In this document: positions 62,561-64,000 of the stretch, one piece after another | Layout: each line of letters starts with the position of its first letter | Numbering within the stretch: position 1 is the first letter of the stretch | Assembly: GCA_965277895.1 (NCBI GenBank) | Contig: CBDIDR010000001.1 | Location: forward strand, 806,001-870,000 | DNA length: 64,000 nucleotides | DNA from: GCA-2862585 sp965277895 | Lineage (GTDB): Bacteria > Bacteroidota > Bacteroidia > Flavobacteriales > UBA7312 | Reading direction: 5' to 3' | Notes under the pieces: model-generated | Seen by the model: the letters and a program-made list of their open reading frames with translations, nothing else | What the model was told of the DNA's origin: nothing | The model's database searches: none | Translations under genes and position numbers: made by a program

Positions 62561-64000
62561 ATGAAAAATTTTATTACCACACTATTATCAGTTGCTTTTT
62601 TATCGTACTTCGTTGTAGACGTTTTTAATACGTCTGAACAGACGTATGTGCCTGTTGTCGAAAGAATTACAAAACCTACTAAGGGTGCTAAAGGAGCATT
62701 AGAATACCTTCACCGTTTGAAGGCAAACAATGAGGGTGTTATTCCAATCGAAGCTGTAATTAATGCAAGAGAAGCTGTAAACAGTAGAAGAGCTGCTAGA
62801 CAGTCGTCAGCAAACACAACCCTGCTGTGGCAAGAAATGGGTCCGGATAATGCCGGAGGAAGAACACGTGCTATTCTAATTGATAAAGATAATTCCAATT
62901 TGATTTATGCAGGTGGTGTCTCTGGTGGTTTATGGAAATCTACTAATGGGGGAAACAGTTGGAACATTATTGATGGAACAGACAGATTAGAGTTCTCAGG
63001 CGTGGTAAGTATTTGTCAAACTACTAATGGTGATATTTACTTTGGAACTGGTGAAGGGGCTACTTCAAACATGGGAGGTAACTCTAACGGTTCTTCAGCA
63101 TTCATAGGTGGTGGAATTTATAAATCAACTGATGGTGGAAATTCATTCACTCAATTGGCTTCAACTGCTCCGTCTAATTTTATCTCAACTGGTTTTGCTT
63201 TTTCTTCAGTAACAGAGTTAGCATCTCACAGAACTGACCCTAATACTGTGTATGCAGCAACTCGAGGTGGGTTAAAATTGTCAAAAGATGGTGGTACCAC
63301 ATGGTCTACTGAGGTTACTGGTGAATTTTTTGATGTTGAAGTGAATTCTGATAATTCTGTAATTGCTTCTAAATTCAATACTGTATTTTTCTCTGAAGAT
63401 GGCACACCAGGTTCCTTTTCAAGTTTACCTTCAGTTCCTCTTACATTTGGAGGTGGCTCTAATGGTAGAATTGAGTTAGCAATAGCTCCTTCTGATGCAA
63501 ATTATATTTATGCAATTTATTCTAATCAAGGTGGCTTAGGAAAGTACAAAGGCATCTATCGTTCTACAGACAAAGGACAATCTTGGGAATTGATTCTTCC
63601 AGGATGGAGTGGTAATACACCTCCAGTTTATAATATTTTCAATGAACAAGCTAACTATGCGATGACTTTAGCAGTAGACCCATTGAATAAAAACAGAGTA
63701 ATTATTGGCGGCCTTGATTTATGGGAATACGAATATGGTGTTGGTATAGAGCCTATTTCATATTGGGCAGTTTCTGATTATGCTAGCTTCTATGTGCATG
63801 CTGATCAACATGATATTGTTTTTGATCCAAACAATCCACAACGATTCTTTATCGGAAATGATGGTGGAGTTTACAGAACGGATGATAATGGTGAAAATTT
63901 CTCTTCAGTTAATAGAGGATACGGCGTAACTCAATTTTATACAGTAGATTATTCTAAAGATGGTAAAGTAATTGGTGGTACTCAAGATAACGGTACTCAG
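62561..64000 (+). CDS. Secreted BNR/sortilin-like beta-propeller protein, 5' part
   Basis: The first 480 codons are in the window and the gene runs off the end. A signal or anchor segment (about 1-20) is followed by a short linker and propeller blades from about residue 90, recognisable by repeated GGLWKSTNGGNSW, GGIYKSTDGGNSF, LKLSKDGGTTWST and GIYRSTDKGQSWE motifs (Asp-box or VPS10-like). Large proteins of this type in Bacteroidota usually end with a T9SS sorting domain, but that end is not visible. Function is unknown; similar proteins are surface or secreted proteins. Confidence 0.82.
   Translation, partial: MKNFITTLLSVAFLSYFVVDVFNTSEQTYVPVVERITKPTKGAKGALEYLHRLKANNEGVIPIEAVINAREAVNSRRAARQSSANTTLLWQEMGPDNAGGRTRAILIDKDNSNLIYAGGVSGGLWKSTNGGNSWNIIDGTDRLEFSGVVSICQTTNGDIYFGTGEGATSNMGGNSNGSSAFIGGGIYKSTDGGNSFTQLASTAPSNFISTGFAFSSVTELASHRTDPNTVYAATRGGLKLSKDGGTTWSTEVTGEFFDVEVNSDNSVIASKFNTVFFSEDGTPGSFSSLPSVPLTFGGGSNGRIELAIAPSDANYIYAIYSNQGGLGKYKGIYRSTDKGQSWELILPGWSGNTPPVYNIFNEQANYAMTLAVDPLNKNRVIIGGLDLWEYEYGVGIEPISYWAVSDYASFYVHADQHDIVFDPNNPQRFFIGNDGGVYRTDDNGENFSSVNRGYGVTQFYTVDYSKDGKVIGGTQDNGTQ

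Noticed and set aside
1..64000. CRISPR arrays, tRNA or rRNA genes, prophage or transposase genes
   Set aside because: No regularly spaced direct repeats, tRNA T-arm-like GGTTCGAATCC sequences, rRNA segments or mobile-element proteins were seen on either strand by eye. A dedicated scan could still find a small RNA.

Overview
The window is AT-rich chromosomal DNA from a member of the Bacteroidota, most likely a marine Flavobacteriales-type bacterium outside the classic Flavobacteriaceae. The reasons are: type IX secretion (T9SS) cargo with SprB-like repeats and type A/B C-terminal sorting domains; many TAnnTTTG promoter boxes and few Shine-Dalgarno sequences; families typical of the phylum (DUF4290, YtxJ, SCO4490-type UbiD); and futalosine-pathway menaquinone genes (mqnB, mqnD, an mqnL-like UbiD). 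Genus cannot be read from the sequence. Almost everything is core chromosome. I see no CRISPR array, prophage, insertion sequence, rRNA or tRNA.

Layout. 1-891: start of kdtA/waaA and an outer-membrane-type protein (minus). 990-2780: rfbB and a CpsB-type PHP phosphatase (plus). 2775-4682: pterin synthase, folE and fabD operon (minus). 4747-6131: mqnB-mqnD (plus). 6126-7434: MerR regulator and M23 peptidase (minus). 7546-10140: alaS (plus). 10137-16378: grpE, dnaJ, a GH-A-like secreted protein, a NatAB-type ABC exporter and a Ppx/GppA phosphatase (minus). 16477-21290: pcrA-type helicase, DUF4290, murA and a TlpA-like thioredoxin (minus). 21431-31854: three T9SS-exported repeat proteins (plus), the middle one broken by two frameshifts. 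32017-49712: a continuous str-S10-spc-alpha ribosomal cluster of 33 genes, including secY, map, infA and rpoA, between a clear promoter and a terminator. 49791-53487: carA, eno, gltA. 53555-56490: mqnL-like decarboxylase and purT. 56624-61103: ung, an L,D-transpeptidase, rmuC, rlmB and a DEAD-box helicase (minus). 61182-62485: a tiny lipoprotein, ytxJ and lipA. 62561-end: start of a large secreted beta-propeller protein.

Genes are packed tightly: many 1-4 nt overlaps (TAATG, ATGA), three convergent pairs whose stop codons overlap, and several promoter boxes only 4-5 nt from the start codon, suggesting leaderless mRNAs. The most notable points are: the doubly frameshifted adhesin-like gene at 22590-27012; an Asp-for-Cys MurA active site, which predicts fosfomycin insensitivity; a DnaJ with two of the four zinc motifs; zinc-free L36 and S14; an L17 with a long acidic tail; a PTPS that looks more like the tetrahydrobiopterin-type enzyme than QueD; an inverted-repeat operator candidate before grpE; a hairpin in the alaS leader; and an unusual perfect AT-rich inverted repeat after lipA. 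I did not find a convincing new multi-gene system.
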